22,115 bases of DNA from JAXHLG01 sp046497225 (GTDB lineage Bacteria; Patescibacteriota; Minisyncoccia; Moranbacterales; DUUL01), in assembly GCA_046497225.1 (NCBI GenBank), contig JAWOGA010000083.1, positions 1 to 22,115 of the forward strand, read 5' to 3'. The stretch's first letter is position 1, and every line of letters starts with the position of its first letter. Below, in pieces: positions 1 through 7,604 of this stretch. Under the pieces are notes generated by a model, which worked only from the letters and a program-made list of their open reading frames with translations, searched no databases and was not told the origin of the DNA. Both the position numbers and the translations under genes were made by a program.

Positions 1-54
1 ACTCTTTTTAAACCAATTTTCCCGGTCGCTTGTAGTACTTCTTCTTTTTTCCAT
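1..54 (-). CDS. 5' end of an unknown gene running off the window
   Basis: An ATG at 54 opens a minus-strand frame that stays open to the window edge, giving 18 residues beginning MEKRRSTTSDRENWF. An in-frame stop lies shortly upstream, and the start context (AT-rich, no SD) matches most other genes here. A good promoter at 98-126 points into it. Too little is visible to assign a family. The short length is the main weakness: a chance open stretch of 18 codons is possible, and the promoter is the best support. Confidence 0.45.
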   Translation of the reverse strand, partial: MEKRRSTTSDRENWFKKS

Positions 55-97
55 TTGTTTTAATTAATTTTAATAGCTCGCATTAATCTTTAAGAAA

Positions 98-126
98 ATA
101 ATAACAATAAATCAAAATAAATGCAA
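98..126 (-). promoter_or_regulatory. Sigma70-type promoter for the leftmost gene
   Basis: On the minus strand a TTGCAT -35 box (121-126) and a TATTAT -10 box (98-103) are separated by 17 bases. Transcription would start near 90 and reach the ATG at 54. Read by eye; AT-rich DNA produces such matches by chance, so this is a moderate call. Confidence 0.45.
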
Positions 127-230
127 AGAAATTTATTTTTGTTTGAAAAATACACCCCCATCTTTATTTTTACTTTATTAAATTACCGTTCTTATTCAGT
201 TAAATTGGGTTAAATCACTTTATCTTCCCT

Positions 231-1487
231 CTACTCCTCCCTCATTGCCTCCATCGGAGAAAGATTAGCCGCTTTTTTGGCCGGTTTGTAACCGAAAACA
301 ATTCCCACCAGCAAAGAAAATCCCAAAGCAAGCAAAACGGAAAAGCCGGTTATCGGAAAAGTGAGAAAAAAGTCAAACCTTGCCGCCACAACCTCGGCAA
401 TTTTTGCAAAAACAAACCCGGCTGCCACGCCCAGTAATCCTCCCAATAGAGTTAAAAACAAAGCCTCAAAGATAAATTGCTTTAAAATATCTCCCCTCTT
501 GGCGCCCAAAGCCTTTCTTAATCCTATTTCAAAGGTTCTTTCTGTTACAGCCACATACATAACATTCATAATACCCACCCCTCCCACTAAGAGAGATATA
601 GAAGTCAACCCTATTAACAAAATATTTAAAACACCGAAAACTTCATTAATAATCTCAATCGCTTCGGACATGGAAGTAACCGCAAAATCATCTTCTTCGG
701 GATCATCAATGTTATGCTCTTCTCTTAATATTTCTTCCATTTGGCTTACCAGGAAATCAGTTCTGTCTTCATCTTCATATTTATACATAGCAAATTGAAT
801 GTGATTCACGCCCATAATTTTTTTCTGCAAAGTTTGAAGCGGCAAATAAACCATTTCATCAAAATTCAAAAAACTTGAACCGCCTCCTCTTTCTTTCAAA
901 ACGCCTTTTACTACAAATCTTTGTTTACCAATTTTTACCCTTTCCCCCACCGCATTATTTTTTCCAAATAAATTTTTCTTGGCCTCGCTTCCCAAAATAA
1001 CCACATTTTTTAAGTTATTGCCATCCTCCTCGGTGAATGCCTCTCCTCCGGTTAATTCAAAATTTTTATCAACTTCCGATACGCCCTCGGTAGCGCCCAT
1101 AATCATTGCGTTTTCATTCCGATTTTTATAACTAATAACTTCTCGCCCCATCATACCCGCATACCAACCGCCTAAACCCTTCAGTTCACTCACCCTTTCG
1201 GCATCTTCAAGTTTAAATGTTGTAATGGATGTCCCGGAAGCAATTCCGCCAGCATTTCCGGCTGAAGTTTTGCTTTTTCCCGGAACTTTAATTTCTATTT
1301 CTATAATATCCGTGCCAAAAGTTTCAAGTTGTCCCATCACATACTGCTTCATCCCGGCCCCCAAAGATAACACCGTGATAACCAGCATTACTCCGATAAT
1401 CACTCCCAATAAAGAAAAAAATGTTCTTGCCTTGTTGGAAGTTAAATTTTTAAAGGCCAACCGAGCGGCAATAATGTAATTATGCAT
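231..1487 (-). CDS. MacB/FtsX-type ABC transporter permease
   Basis: A 418-residue permease subunit of the MacB/LolCDE class, which couples a cytoplasmic ATPase to extracytoplasmic export or lipoprotein handling. The layout is typical: one membrane helix at about residues 22-44 after a basic N-terminus (RLAFKNLTSNKARTFFSLLG), a large extracytoplasmic MacB periplasmic core domain, then three C-terminal helices (about 283-315, 335-360, 375-402) forming the FtsX domain. The FtsX hallmark VGGVGIMNVMYVAVTERTFE and the following IGLRKALGAKRGDI stretch are present. No ABC ATPase or membrane-fusion protein lies beside it, so its partners must be elsewhere. The substrate cannot be inferred. In Gram-positive-like and CPR genomes, such permeases usually carry a generic macrolide-export label that should not be taken literally. 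Confidence 0.9.
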   Translation of the reverse strand: MHNYIIAARLAFKNLTSNKARTFFSLLGVIIGVMLVITVLSLGAGMKQYVMGQLETFGTDIIEIEIKVPGKSKTSAGNAGGIASGTSITTFKLEDAERVSELKGLGGWYAGMMGREVISYKNRNENAMIMGATEGVSEVDKNFELTGGEAFTEEDGNNLKNVVILGSEAKKNLFGKNNAVGERVKIGKQRFVVKGVLKERGGGSSFLNFDEMVYLPLQTLQKKIMGVNHIQFAMYKYEDEDRTDFLVSQMEEILREEHNIDDPEEDDFAVTSMSEAIEIINEVFGVLNILLIGLTSISLLVGGVGIMNVMYVAVTERTFEIGLRKALGAKRGDILKQFIFEALFLTLLGGLLGVAAGFVFAKIAEVVAARFDFFLTFPITGFSVLLALGFSLLVGIVFGYKPAKKAANLSPMEAMREE

Positions 1488-1585
1488 AATAAATCAGCTA
1501 TAATTTATATATTTTGATTCTTTAGACAATTTTACGGATAAATTTTCAATCTGATTATTCTCATAAAAAGAAAAGACAATGAATT

Positions 1586-1765
1586 CCAAATGACAAAATC
1601 CTAATGACAAATCAAGCTCAAAGACCAAATGACAAAATGATGAAAGAACCTGTTTTTTTGATTCATATCTAATTGAGACAATATAGCTATAGATTCCTTA
1701 TTTACAATTGATTAAAAGAATCATTTGACATTTAGCCATTTAGTCATTGATTTGACATTTGAGCG
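1586..1765. repeat. Degenerate inverted repeat of AAATGACAAA-type units
   Basis: The 447-base gap between the permease and smc holds three plus-strand copies of (A/T)AATGACAAA at 1588-1597, 1602-1611 and 1627-1636. The related inverted sequences ATTTGACATTT lie at 1723-1733 and 1750-1760. Aligning 1602-1641 with the reverse complement of about 1721-1760 shows a long imperfect inverted repeat around a roughly 80-base AT-rich centre. It may be a decayed mobile or MITE-like element or an intergenic repeat family. The right arm also creates the TTG start of a plus-strand open frame (1725-1997) that I do not accept as a gene. No other gene is visible in the gap. Confidence 0.5.
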
Positions 1766-1934
1766 GGTTAGTTATTTGGCATTAAATTATTTAATTGAAA
1801 AAATTCTATTAAGTTTGCCTGGAATTTCACTTAGAGAGCCAAAAATTTTATTCCAAACAATTAAAACGGAGGCAAAAGAAGCCTTTGCGAGAAAAACCTC
1901 TGAACAAAAAGAGCTTCTCTATCGTTCTTTATTT

Positions 1935-4166
1935 TTAATCCAGCTTCAAAGAGTAAACCCTGGAACATCCGTCCTCTTGCATAGAGACACCATATAAGAA
2001 AGAGGCTTGTTTCATTGTTTGCTTGTTGTGAGTAGCTAAAATAAACTGGGTTTTCGTTGATAGTTCTTTTAGTGAATGACTCAGTCTCAAAGAATTGGCA
2101 TCATCTAAATTGGCTTCAATTTCATCCATAAAAGCAAACGGCGGAGGATTGTGAGCAATAATGGCAAACAATAACGCTACCGAAGTTAAAGACCTCTCTC
2201 CTCCGGAGAGCATTCCGAGGCTTTTAATTTTCTTGCCGGGCGGAAAAACTTCAATTTCAATACCGGGCTTATTTGTTTCTTTTTCTTCGCCGTCATCATC
2301 GCCCTCCATCTCTTCCGAGATAGACCGAACTTTCTTTAAAAAAGCCTTTCCTCCCCCAAAAATTTTTTCAAAATAACTTCCAAAATTTTTATTCACCTCT
2401 TCAAAAGCCTTCTCAAATCTTTTTCTGATAACAACATTCATCTCTTCCACGATTTCATTTAAACTCTTCAACGTTTCTTCAAGGTCAACCGATTCTTTTT
2501 TAAGAAAATTATATCTCTTTTGGGTTTCATCAAATTCCTTAATCACAGACTCATCAATTCCACCGATTTGTTCCAGTTGCCAGTTGATTTTCTCAATTTC
2601 TTTTTCCATAAAAGAAGAATCTCTTAACTTCCCGGATTGTGACAACTTCTCGGGTTTTTTACCCAATTCTTTTCTTATCTTTTCCTGTAATTCCGCCAAC
2701 TCCTTCTTTTTTTGCTTCAGAACTCCATGAATATGATTTTGATACCCGGAGGCTTTTTCCAATTCAAATTCCTTCCTGCGAAGTTCGTCCTTGGCTTGCA
2801 GTTCTTCTTCTTTTTGAGATCTTTCCTTGCTCTGAATCTCGGCTACTTGTTTTTGAATCTCTTTAATTCGGTCTTGTTTTTCTTTTACAGCGCTTTTTTT
2901 ATCTAAAACTTCTTTTGTGTATTCTTCAATAAAGCCATCAATTTGTTTCTCTTGCTTTTTAATCTCTTCTCCGGCTTCAAATTTTTTCACTTTTCCATCC
3001 TGTATCCCTTTAATTAAATTATCCACTTTTTTATCCGCTTGCTTTAAAAAGCTCTTGATTTCATTTAAATCAACTTGTTTATTTTTATCAAAATCAGTAT
3101 TTAAACGAGTATAATCTTCTTTTATATCATAAAGTTTTTCCAGGGTGTATTTCTTGTTTACCGGAATAAATTCAGGTTTTTCCAAAGATCTCTTTTTTTG
3201 CTTTTCAATTTCTATCTTGCCTTCAAGAATAGAAAGATCCTTTTGAAGATTGTAAATTTCTTGCTCCAATCTTGATTTCTCTTTTTCCAATGAATCTGTT
3301 TCCTTATTTGTCGACTTATCGTTATAGGAAAAATTACTAATCCGATTTTTGATTGCAAAAATCTTTTCTTTTTCTTTTTCTGTTTTTATTCGAATTTCTT
3401 CAAATTCTTTTTCTTTTTCCAGAATTTCAGAGGTTAATTCCGACCATAAAGCCGCAAAATATTCTACTTTCTTTTCTTTTAGCTGCTCCCTTAGATAACG
3501 ACTTTTTTCAATTTTATTCTTTTGCCTTTCCAGCGTTTTCAAGTCGGGAATAAGCTCGCTAAGAGAATTTTTTACTTTACTTAAATTCTCCTCGGTTTTA
3601 GCTATTTTTTTTAGACTTCGGTTTTTTTTGATTTGAAATTCTTTAATCCCGGCCGATTCCTCTAAAATATTCCGCCTTTCTGCAGGAGAAGCGGAAAGAA
3701 TCCTATCAGCCATGCCCTGGTTTATAATAGCATAACTCTCCTTTCCGATTCCCGCTTGAGACAATAATTCCACTATATCCGTCAATCTAACCTTGCTTCC
3801 GTTTATAAGATATTGATTTTCTCCACTTCTGAAAATTTTCCTGGTAACCACTACCTCCGGATAATCCAAATTAAACTTTTTATCGGTATTATCAAAATAA
3901 ATAGAAACTCGCGCGCTTCCCAATTGAGATTTTTTATCAGATCCCGCAAAAATGACATCTTCGCTTTTTTTGCCGCGTAAATTTTTAGCGGATTTCTCGC
4001 CTATTACCCATCGCAACGCATCGGCAACATTTGATTTGCCGCTTCCGTTGGGTCCCACAATACAAGCAATTCCGCTTTTCTCAACTTCTTCGCTTCTGTT
4101 GAAATCAAAGATTGTCTTTTGCGCAAAAGACTTAAACCCGCATAATTCTATTTTTTTAACAAACAT
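1935..4166 (-). CDS. smc: Short SMC-family chromosome segregation ATPase
   Basis: SMC ATPase of chromosome organisation, 743 residues against about 1,150-1,200 for canonical bacterial SMC. The head is complete. The N-terminus is ELCGFKSFAQKTIFDF, Walker A is GPNGSGKS at 38-45, and a Q-loop region (INQG) lies at 148-151. The ABC signature LSGGERS is at 653-659, Walker B FAFMDE at 677-682, and a D-loop (ANLDD) follows. The ending SMQEDGCSRVYSLKLD is SMC-like. Two charged coiled-coil arms (about 180-330 and 367-520) are half the normal length. They are joined by a short non-heptad stretch (about 331-366) instead of a glycine-rich hinge domain of over 100 residues. There is no CxxC zinc hook. The gene starts six bases after rnc, the classic rnc-smc order, which suggests co-transcription. 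RecN or Rad50 is less likely given the head sequence. Confidence 0.93.
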   Translation of the reverse strand: MFVKKIELCGFKSFAQKTIFDFNRSEEVEKSGIACIVGPNGSGKSNVADALRWVIGEKSAKNLRGKKSEDVIFAGSDKKSQLGSARVSIYFDNTDKKFNLDYPEVVVTRKIFRSGENQYLINGSKVRLTDIVELLSQAGIGKESYAIINQGMADRILSASPAERRNILEESAGIKEFQIKKNRSLKKIAKTEENLSKVKNSLSELIPDLKTLERQKNKIEKSRYLREQLKEKKVEYFAALWSELTSEILEKEKEFEEIRIKTEKEKEKIFAIKNRISNFSYNDKSTNKETDSLEKEKSRLEQEIYNLQKDLSILEGKIEIEKQKKRSLEKPEFIPVNKKYTLEKLYDIKEDYTRLNTDFDKNKQVDLNEIKSFLKQADKKVDNLIKGIQDGKVKKFEAGEEIKKQEKQIDGFIEEYTKEVLDKKSAVKEKQDRIKEIQKQVAEIQSKERSQKEEELQAKDELRRKEFELEKASGYQNHIHGVLKQKKKELAELQEKIRKELGKKPEKLSQSGKLRDSSFMEKEIEKINWQLEQIGGIDESVIKEFDETQKRYNFLKKESVDLEETLKSLNEIVEEMNVVIRKRFEKAFEEVNKNFGSYFEKIFGGGKAFLKKVRSISEEMEGDDDGEEKETNKPGIEIEVFPPGKKIKSLGMLSGGERSLTSVALLFAIIAHNPPPFAFMDEIEANLDDANSLRLSHSLKELSTKTQFILATHNKQTMKQASFLYGVSMQEDGCSRVYSLKLD

Positions 4167-4172
4167 TTTTAT

Positions 4173-4868
4173 TTATTTCCAATTTTTAGCCTTGAGGCCG
4201 TTTTCAGCCGCATTTCTTTGAGATTCTTGTTTAGAACAGCCTTCTCCTTCAGCCACTTTCTCCGAATCCAAAAAAACAGCGGATATGAACTTTTTATCAT
4301 GATCCGGACCCCACTCTTTGATTATTTCATAATGCGGAGTAACTTGAGCTTCCTCTTGAGCTTTTTCCTGAAAATAGCTTTTGGGATCCAAGTAAGTCTT
4401 TTCTTTTAAAATATCCGGCAATTTGGTAATGATGTTTGACTTTATAAACTCATCAGCCTTTTTGAAGCCTTGATCCAGATAAATAGCTCCTATAATAGCC
4501 TCCATGGCGTTGGCTAGAATATAATTCCGAGCTTTGCCTTTATCTTTTTTCTCTCCCTTGGACATTAGTATATGTTCTTCAATATCCAGTTCCCCGGCAA
4601 TCTTGGCAAGCATTTCGCCATTAACTAAGGCCGCCCTCCAATTGGTCAACTCTCCTTCCGGATTGGAATAATTATTGAAGAGATACTCCGTGACAGAAAG
4701 CTCCAGGACCGCATCCCCCAAAAATTCCAGCCTTTCATTGTGCGGAAGCTTATAACTCCTGTTTTCATTTAAATAAGACCTGTGGGTTATGGCTTCTTGC
4801 AAAAAAGCCTTGTCTTTAAATCTAACCTCCAATTTTTTCTCCAGCGGAGATAAATCCTGTTTTTCCAT
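4173..4868 (-). CDS. rnc: Ribonuclease III
   Basis: Double-strand-specific endoribonuclease that processes rRNA precursors and structured mRNAs. The N-terminal RNase III domain carries the signature NERLEFLGDAVLEL with its metal-binding Glu and Asp, and the second acidic cluster in AMEAIIGAIYLDQGF. A double-stranded RNA-binding domain occupies roughly the last 75 residues (from DPKSYFQEKAQEEAQ through KQESQRNAAENGLK). I chose the ATG at 4868 (231 residues); a TTG four codons upstream at 4880 is also possible and neither has a clear SD. The stop lies six bases before smc. A promoter at 4992-5019 and an untranslated leader with two dyads precede it, giving a possible autoregulatory site. Confidence 0.95.
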   Translation of the reverse strand: MEKQDLSPLEKKLEVRFKDKAFLQEAITHRSYLNENRSYKLPHNERLEFLGDAVLELSVTEYLFNNYSNPEGELTNWRAALVNGEMLAKIAGELDIEEHILMSKGEKKDKGKARNYILANAMEAIIGAIYLDQGFKKADEFIKSNIITKLPDILKEKTYLDPKSYFQEKAQEEAQVTPHYEIIKEWGPDHDKKFISAVFLDSEKVAEGEGCSKQESQRNAAENGLKAKNWK

Positions 4869-4897
4869 TGTTTTTGCCAATCTCTGAAGTGGAAATC

Positions 4898-4911
4898 ATG
4901 AAATATTTCAT
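4898..4911. repeat. 14-bp perfect palindrome in the rnc leader
   Basis: ATGAAATATTTCAT is a perfect palindrome 30 bases upstream of the rnc start. It could be an operator-like dyad or a short RNA hairpin. No regulator can be named. Confidence 0.45.
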
Positions 4912-4949
4912 AATTTTCACTTAAGGATTGAAAATTATTTTTAATTAAA

Positions 4950-4980
4950 TTTGGCTGTCGGACTAATAAAATCAGCCAAA
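4950..4980 (-). promoter_or_regulatory. Hairpin in the rnc 5' untranslated leader
   Basis: TTTGGCTG (4950-4957) and CAGCCAAA (4973-4980) form a perfect 8-bp stem with a 15-nt loop. In the minus-strand transcript it is followed by an AU-rich run without a clean U tract. It sits between the putative rnc promoter and the rnc start, so it would be in the leader of the rnc-smc mRNA. It could instead be a weak terminator for the small membrane gene ending at 5072. Confidence 0.5.
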
Positions 4981-4991
4981 TCCATTGAATA

Positions 4992-5019
4992 ATTATAATG
5001 TAAAATAACGAAAATGCAA
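4992..5019 (-). promoter_or_regulatory. Sigma70-type promoter upstream of rnc-smc
   Basis: Minus-strand TTGCAT (5014-5019) and a consensus TATAAT (4992-4997) with a 16-base spacer. Transcription would begin near 4985, giving a leader of about 115 nt before the rnc ATG. Confidence 0.6.
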
Positions 5020-5071
5020 ATTGTTTTACTCTATATTAGCTCCAATTTACTTTTTATCCAATAAATTTCTT

Positions 5072-5278
5072 TTAAATTTTCCTTAAAAAACCAATCAAAA
5101 TAAAAGAAAAAAGAATGAAAAGGATAATTCCGGCAATGACCGTTTCCGCTCCAGCCAATTTACGGTCTTGCTCTTTGTCGGCTTTCTTTATTTTTGCCGA
5201 ATAGGAATAAACCAAAACAACAACACCTATTGCAAGAAAAAAGATCATATTAAATAAATCTTGGAATTCAAGTTCCAT
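5072..5278 (-). CDS. Small two-helix membrane protein, unknown function
   Basis: A 68-residue protein with a short acidic N-terminus (MELEFQDLF), a hydrophobic helix (about 10-26), a charged cytoplasmic-type loop (KIKKADKEQDRK), and a second hydrophobic helix (about 46-65). It ends with a basic tail. It begins 12 bases after the histidine kinase stop on the same strand, so the two are probably co-transcribed and this could be an accessory membrane subunit. No family is recognised. The ATG start has no SD, as is usual in this window. Confidence 0.7.
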   Translation of the reverse strand: MELEFQDLFNMIFFLAIGVVVLVYSYSAKIKKADKEQDRKLAGAETVIAGIILFILFSFILIGFLRKI

Positions 5279-5290
5279 AGTAAAATTATC

Positions 5291-7531
5291 TTATTTTTCC
5301 AATTTATTTTTTAGCGGCTTTTTTTCATTTTGTTTATCTTCAGGTTCTAGGTTCTTGGGAAGCTCAACAATAAAGCGGCTACCCCGGCCAATACCATCGG
5401 ATTCGGCCCAAATTTTACCCTTATGAGCATTCACGATTTTTTCGCAAACATAAAGTCCCAAACCGGTTCCTTCCGTGTCCACGCTAGCGCTTTTGTCCCC
5501 CCTGTGGAATTTTTCAAACACCGCTTCCAGCTCATCTCTTGCCATACCTCTGCCGGAATCGGAAACTACAACCTGAGCCTTTTTGGCATAATCTTTTAAA
5601 TCCACTTTAACCTCGCCCTCTTGAGTATATTTAATAGCATTGTCAATTAAATTGGAAGTAACTTCCTGTATCTTCTCTTTGTCAAAAACAAATTCTTCAA
5701 TTTCATCTTCGGGCTTATTGTACACAAGTTTTAAATTCTTATTTTTAGCCTCAAGCTCAAATCCCTCCACTATTTTAGATACCATGTTCGGAAGATTGTT
5801 TTTTCCAAAATGAAAAGTGAAGCGCCCGGTCTCAATCCTTGAGATGTTCAGCAGATCATTGACTAGCTTAATCAATCTGTCGTTGGAAATGTATATTTTT
5901 TTCAACGCCTCACCGACAGAATCTGAATATTTGCCGTAATCTCCCTCGAAAATCATGGAAATAAACCCTTTGATGGAAGTCAAAGGCGTCCTGAGCTGAT
6001 GAGAAGCGATAGAAATGAATTCATTTTTAGCCTCATCCAACTGACGCAATTTTTTATAAGCCTCGGAAAGCCTCCTATTGGAACCCCTAAGTTCTTTGTT
6101 GGTTTTTTTTAAATCAAAAGTAGCCTCTTTTACTTTTTTTCTTAAACGCTTATTAAAATTTCTCGCCTCCGAGTAAAGCTGGGCGTTTTCAATGGAGACG
6201 GCTGCCTGGCCGCCGACTATTTCCAGGACTTGGAGGTCTTCGTCGTTGTACATCTCCTTTGTTTCTTTGGGGCCCAGGGCCAGGAGGCCGACGGTTCTTT
6301 TTTTGATGTTGAGGGGGACCAGGAGTTCTACTCCCATTTTATCCATTAAGTCGATGGTTTCCTTGGTGTCCTTGTTATAGTGGAGCTCTTTGACTTCCTC
6401 GAGGATGATGCATTGGTTTTTTTGGATGAACAGTTTTTCCAGAGCGGGGTTTCTGGCGAACTTTTTCTTTTTGCCGAGTTTGAATCCCTGGTTGTAGCTG
6501 ATTTGGTAAGCGTCTTCTTCTCCGTTGTAGTCCAAGACTCCGAATTTCCTGGTGTGGAAGATGTCTTGGAAAGTTTCGTCCAGGAATTGGTAGATTTTTT
6601 CGGTTTCCAGGTAGGTTTTGATCTTGTTGGTGGTGTTGAGGATGACTTTGCGGCTGTCATAGAGGGAGGAGAAGAAGTATTGGTTGGCGAGTTTGAAGAA
6701 GTAGTCGCGAAGGTAGGGGTAGATAAACACGGCCGCCGCCACTACCAACAAATCCGTCCAGAATCTAAAAATGGGAAAAAACTTCTCCGTTAAAATCTTG
6801 GCCGCCGCCGCTCCGGGAAAAACCACCAGCAACGAAGCCATCACCACGGAAGATTTCCGAAGCACCAGCTTGATATCCAGAAGACGATAACGAATTATCG
6901 CATAAAAGGTTAAAACAACGTATAACCCTACAAGAAAGTTTCCGTAGGGGGGAATGTTTATATCATACCAAAGAAAATAGTTGGTGGAACCGCCAAAAAC
7001 TGCAACGATAACAGCCAATATCACATACTTCAGCTGAATTTTTTTTAAACCCTTTTCTTTTAAGTATTCTTTAATTAAATAATAAAAAATAACAACAAAA
7101 TATCCAAGCCAGATAACTAAAAAAGGATGGTAAGCAACCCCAGGCTCTGGCCAAAATTCGAAACCCGGAACAGATTTTATGCCTTGAATAAATAAATTCG
7201 TGAAGTTTAAAAGAAAAAAAATGGAGAAAATTATGTAACTAGACACAATCAATTTTTTTGATTTTTTTCCCAGAAAAGCTAAGGCAAATTGCAAATATGC
7301 AACGGGCGAGAAAATTGCCCCTGCCATTAGAACTCTTGACCAAAAAAGTGCGTCTTGAGCATTGTCTGAAATTTGCCAAAAGAAATAGCCTAAACTCCAA
7401 ACTGTTACTGTAATGCAAAAGAGGATAAATCCTGTAGTTGTGTTTTTGTCAGATCTCTTAACGGCAATAACTGACCCTAAAACAATACTAGTTAAGGCAT
7501 TAATTAAGGCGGAAATCGCAAAAAATGACAT
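5291..7531 (-). CDS. 7TM-GAF hybrid sensor histidine kinase
   Basis: A 746-residue membrane sensor kinase. About seven helices within residues 1-215 resemble the HisKA_7TM sensor region, followed by two more hydrophobic segments (about 228-247 and 258-274). A GAF-like domain spans about 305-450, then a charged coiled coil (455-500). The HisKA dimerisation domain has phosphoacceptor His511 in ASHQLRTPLTSIKGF. The ATPase domain shows the N box NLIDNAIKYT (627-636), G1 DSGRGM (658-663) and G2 GTGLGL (688-693). No receiver domain is fused and no response regulator adjoins; the nearest is at 14480. Codons for residues about 217-449 (6187-6883) mostly end in C, unlike the rest of the gene and its AT-rich neighbours, which suggests a swapped module. 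The membrane signal and the partner are unknown. Confidence 0.93.
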   Translation of the reverse strand: MSFFAISALINALTSIVLGSVIAVKRSDKNTTTGFILFCITVTVWSLGYFFWQISDNAQDALFWSRVLMAGAIFSPVAYLQFALAFLGKKSKKLIVSSYIIFSIFFLLNFTNLFIQGIKSVPGFEFWPEPGVAYHPFLVIWLGYFVVIFYYLIKEYLKEKGLKKIQLKYVILAVIVAVFGGSTNYFLWYDINIPPYGNFLVGLYVVLTFYAIIRYRLLDIKLVLRKSSVVMASLLVVFPGAAAAKILTEKFFPIFRFWTDLLVVAAAVFIYPYLRDYFFKLANQYFFSSLYDSRKVILNTTNKIKTYLETEKIYQFLDETFQDIFHTRKFGVLDYNGEEDAYQISYNQGFKLGKKKKFARNPALEKLFIQKNQCIILEEVKELHYNKDTKETIDLMDKMGVELLVPLNIKKRTVGLLALGPKETKEMYNDEDLQVLEIVGGQAAVSIENAQLYSEARNFNKRLRKKVKEATFDLKKTNKELRGSNRRLSEAYKKLRQLDEAKNEFISIASHQLRTPLTSIKGFISMIFEGDYGKYSDSVGEALKKIYISNDRLIKLVNDLLNISRIETGRFTFHFGKNNLPNMVSKIVEGFELEAKNKNLKLVYNKPEDEIEEFVFDKEKIQEVTSNLIDNAIKYTQEGEVKVDLKDYAKKAQVVVSDSGRGMARDELEAVFEKFHRGDKSASVDTEGTGLGLYVCEKIVNAHKGKIWAESDGIGRGSRFIVELPKNLEPEDKQNEKKPLKNKLEK

Positions 7532-7552
7532 GCATTTAATTAGTAATTAAAA

Positions 7553-7593
7553 ACCCCTAAGAAGTTGATTTTATTTTATCACTTCTTAGGGGT
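7553..7593 (-). terminator. Intrinsic terminator of the methyltransferase gene
   Basis: Perfect 13-bp arms ACCCCTAAGAAGT (7553-7565) and its complement (7581-7593) around a 15-nt loop. On the minus strand a run of five T follows. It lies just past the methyltransferase stop and only 21 bases before the histidine kinase start, so the kinase would need read-through or a promoter inside this short gap. Confidence 0.85.
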
Positions 7594-7604
7594 ATTATCA
7601 AATG

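Noticed and set aside
1725..1997. Plus-strand 90-codon ORF starting TTG
   Set aside because: The start lies inside the inverted repeat, the 3' end overlaps the real smc end by 63 bases, and there is no SD, promoter or recognisable family. The middle part has a plausible composition, so a gene remnant cannot be excluded.
6346..6660. Second minus-strand frame inside the histidine kinase
   Set aside because: A frame shadow with Ser/Thr/Lys-rich low-complexity product in the same codon island.
6380..6793. Plus-strand 137-codon ORF inside the histidine kinase
   Set aside because: It is the mirror of the C-ending codon island; high GC3 removes stops from the opposite strand. The kinase domains on the minus strand are certain.
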